Made by a program: the position numbers and the translations under genes. From the NCBI GenBank assembly GCA_018969455.1, contig JAGWYI010000256.1, positions 1-6,340 on the forward strand: 6,340 bases of DNA. Reading direction: 5' to 3'. Origin of the DNA: Bacteroidota bacterium (GTDB taxonomy: Bacteria > Bacteroidota > Bacteroidia > Chitinophagales > Saprospiraceae). Below the pieces are notes generated by a model. The model was given only the letters and a program-made list of their open reading frames with translations. It was not told the DNA's origin and did no database searches. The number at the start of each line of letters is the position of its first letter. Position 1 is the stretch's first letter. Shown here in pieces: positions 5,475 through 6,340 of the stretch.

Positions 5475-6340
5475 ATGCAATACAAAAACAACATTTTAGA
5501 AACCATAGGTAAAACGCCTTTGGTGAAACTCAACAACATTGCAGCCGACATCCCTGCCATGGTGCTTGGCAAGGTGGAAACATTTAACCCGGGCAACAGC
5601 ATTAAAGACCGCATGGCGGTTAAGATGATCGATGACGCCGAAATGCGCGGCGACCTGAAACCAGGAGGCACCATCATTGAATGCACCTCGGGAAATACCG
5701 GAATGGGCCTTGCCCTGGTGGGCTGCGTACGCGGTTATCGATGCATTTTTACCACTACCGACAAACAAAGTAAGGAAAAGGTAGACATTTTGAAGGCGCT
5801 CGGCGCCGAAGTAATCGTTTGTCCAACCAATGTAGAGCCGGAAGACCCGCGTTCGTATTATTCGGTGGCACGCCGATTGAGTACCGAAATACCCAATTCA
5901 TTCTGGTGCAACCAATATGACAACCTCAGCAATCGACAGGCGCATTACGAATCTACCGGCCCCGAAATATGGGAACAAACCGATGGCCGCATTACGCATT
6001 TGGTGGTGGGTGTTGGTACTGGAGGGACTGTAAGCGGTGTGGCAAAATATTTAAAGGAAAAAAATCCAAACATACAGGTTTGGGGCGCTGACACATATGG
6101 TTCTGTTTTTAAAAAATACCATGAAACCGGTGTTTTTGACCCAAAAGAGATCTATCCTTACATTACAGAGGGCATTGGGGAGGATATTTTGCCGGCGAAC
6201 GTAGATTTTTCAAAAATTGATTTGTTTGAAAAAGTAAGCGACAAAGACGCCGCCTTGTGGGCGCGTCGTTTGGCTCGTGAGGAAGGCTTGTTGCTGGGTT
6301 ATTCGGCAGGAAGCGCCATGGGGGCTGTATGGCAATTGCG
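5475..6340 (+). CDS. Cystathionine beta-synthase / cysteine synthase family PLP enzyme (3' end outside window)
   Basis: The first 288 residues are visible and cover nearly the whole fold-type II PLP catalytic core. The expected reaction is L-serine plus homocysteine to cystathionine in the cytoplasm; cysteine synthesis from O-acetylserine and sulfide is the alternative. Seen: NSIKDR at 41-46, with K44 the Schiff-base lysine; TSGNTG at 71-76, the substrate-carboxylate/PLP loop; GTGGT at 181-185, the PLP phosphate loop; EGIGED at 232-237; and SAGS at 277-280, holding the serine that contacts the PLP ring nitrogen. RGYRCI, KALGAEVI, TEIPNSFW and EGIG match cystathionine beta-synthases better than CysK or CysM. 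There is no N-terminal haem-binding extension of the animal type. Whether a C-terminal pair of CBS regulatory domains follows cannot be seen. The ATG at 5475 follows an A-rich leader without a Shine-Dalgarno motif, 10 bp after the acyltransferase stop codon, so the two genes are probably co-transcribed. Confidence 0.88.
   Translation, partial: MQYKNNILETIGKTPLVKLNNIAADIPAMVLGKVETFNPGNSIKDRMAVKMIDDAEMRGDLKPGGTIIECTSGNTGMGLALVGCVRGYRCIFTTTDKQSKEKVDILKALGAEVIVCPTNVEPEDPRSYYSVARRLSTEIPNSFWCNQYDNLSNRQAHYESTGPEIWEQTDGRITHLVVGVGTGGTVSGVAKYLKEKNPNIQVWGADTYGSVFKKYHETGVFDPKEIYPYITEGIGEDILPANVDFSKIDLFEKVSDKDAALWARRLAREEGLLLGYSAGSAMGAVWQL

Noticed and set aside
4969..5768. Minus-strand open frames of 77-118 codons opposite the acyltransferase and PLP enzyme genes
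   Set aside because: The plus-strand proteins carry complete catalytic motifs, and the minus-strand translations are low-complexity shadows.
1..6340. CRISPR array, tRNA/rRNA, insertion sequence or defence-system genes
   Set aside because: No spaced direct repeats, cloverleaf-like segments, transposase motifs or defence-related domains were seen on either strand.

Overview
The window looks like Bacteroidota DNA, probably from a free-living Saprospiria/Chitinophagia/Flavobacteriia-type organism. The phylum is inferred from three things. There is a very long Cys-patterned, DUF11-like secreted protein. Shine-Dalgarno signals are weak or absent in front of the genes. The third gene is a PLP enzyme whose sequence style (TTDKQSKEK, CPTNVEPEDPRSYYS) is the one I associate with Bacteroidota cystathionine beta-synthase-like proteins. 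Genus cannot be told.

There are three protein genes, two of them cut by the window edges. Positions 1-4558 (minus strand) are one uninterrupted reading frame: ATG at 4558, then 1519 codons without a stop, running off the left edge. It encodes a signal peptide followed by at least five extracellular beta-sandwich-like modules. Each module opens and closes with a cysteine, and most carry an LPxGL..xPGS-type signature. A roughly 500-residue stretch in the middle is unrecognised. The visible part ends with a CARDB-like module carrying an EF-hand-type calcium loop. The C-terminus, where a type IX secretion or gliding-type sorting domain might sit, is outside the window.

Positions 4559-4675 are the 117-bp divergent intergenic region. 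It holds a perfect 10+10 bp inverted repeat and a possible Bacteroidota-type promoter for the rightward genes. Positions 4676-5464 (plus) encode a PlsC-family 1-acyl-glycerol-3-phosphate acyltransferase. After a 10-bp gap, 5475-6340 (plus, cut by the right edge) encodes the catalytic core of a cystathionine beta-synthase/cysteine synthase family enzyme. The spacing suggests these two are co-transcribed. They serve phospholipid and sulfur amino acid metabolism, and no direct functional link between them is evident. The large surface protein is transcribed away from them and is probably an independent unit.

No RNA gene, mobile element, CRISPR array or phage gene was seen. I did not find a convincing new multi-gene system. 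The most unusual items are the modular Cys-bracketed giant protein, a 30-bp near-perfect palindrome inside its coding sequence, and the inverted repeat in the divergent promoter region.
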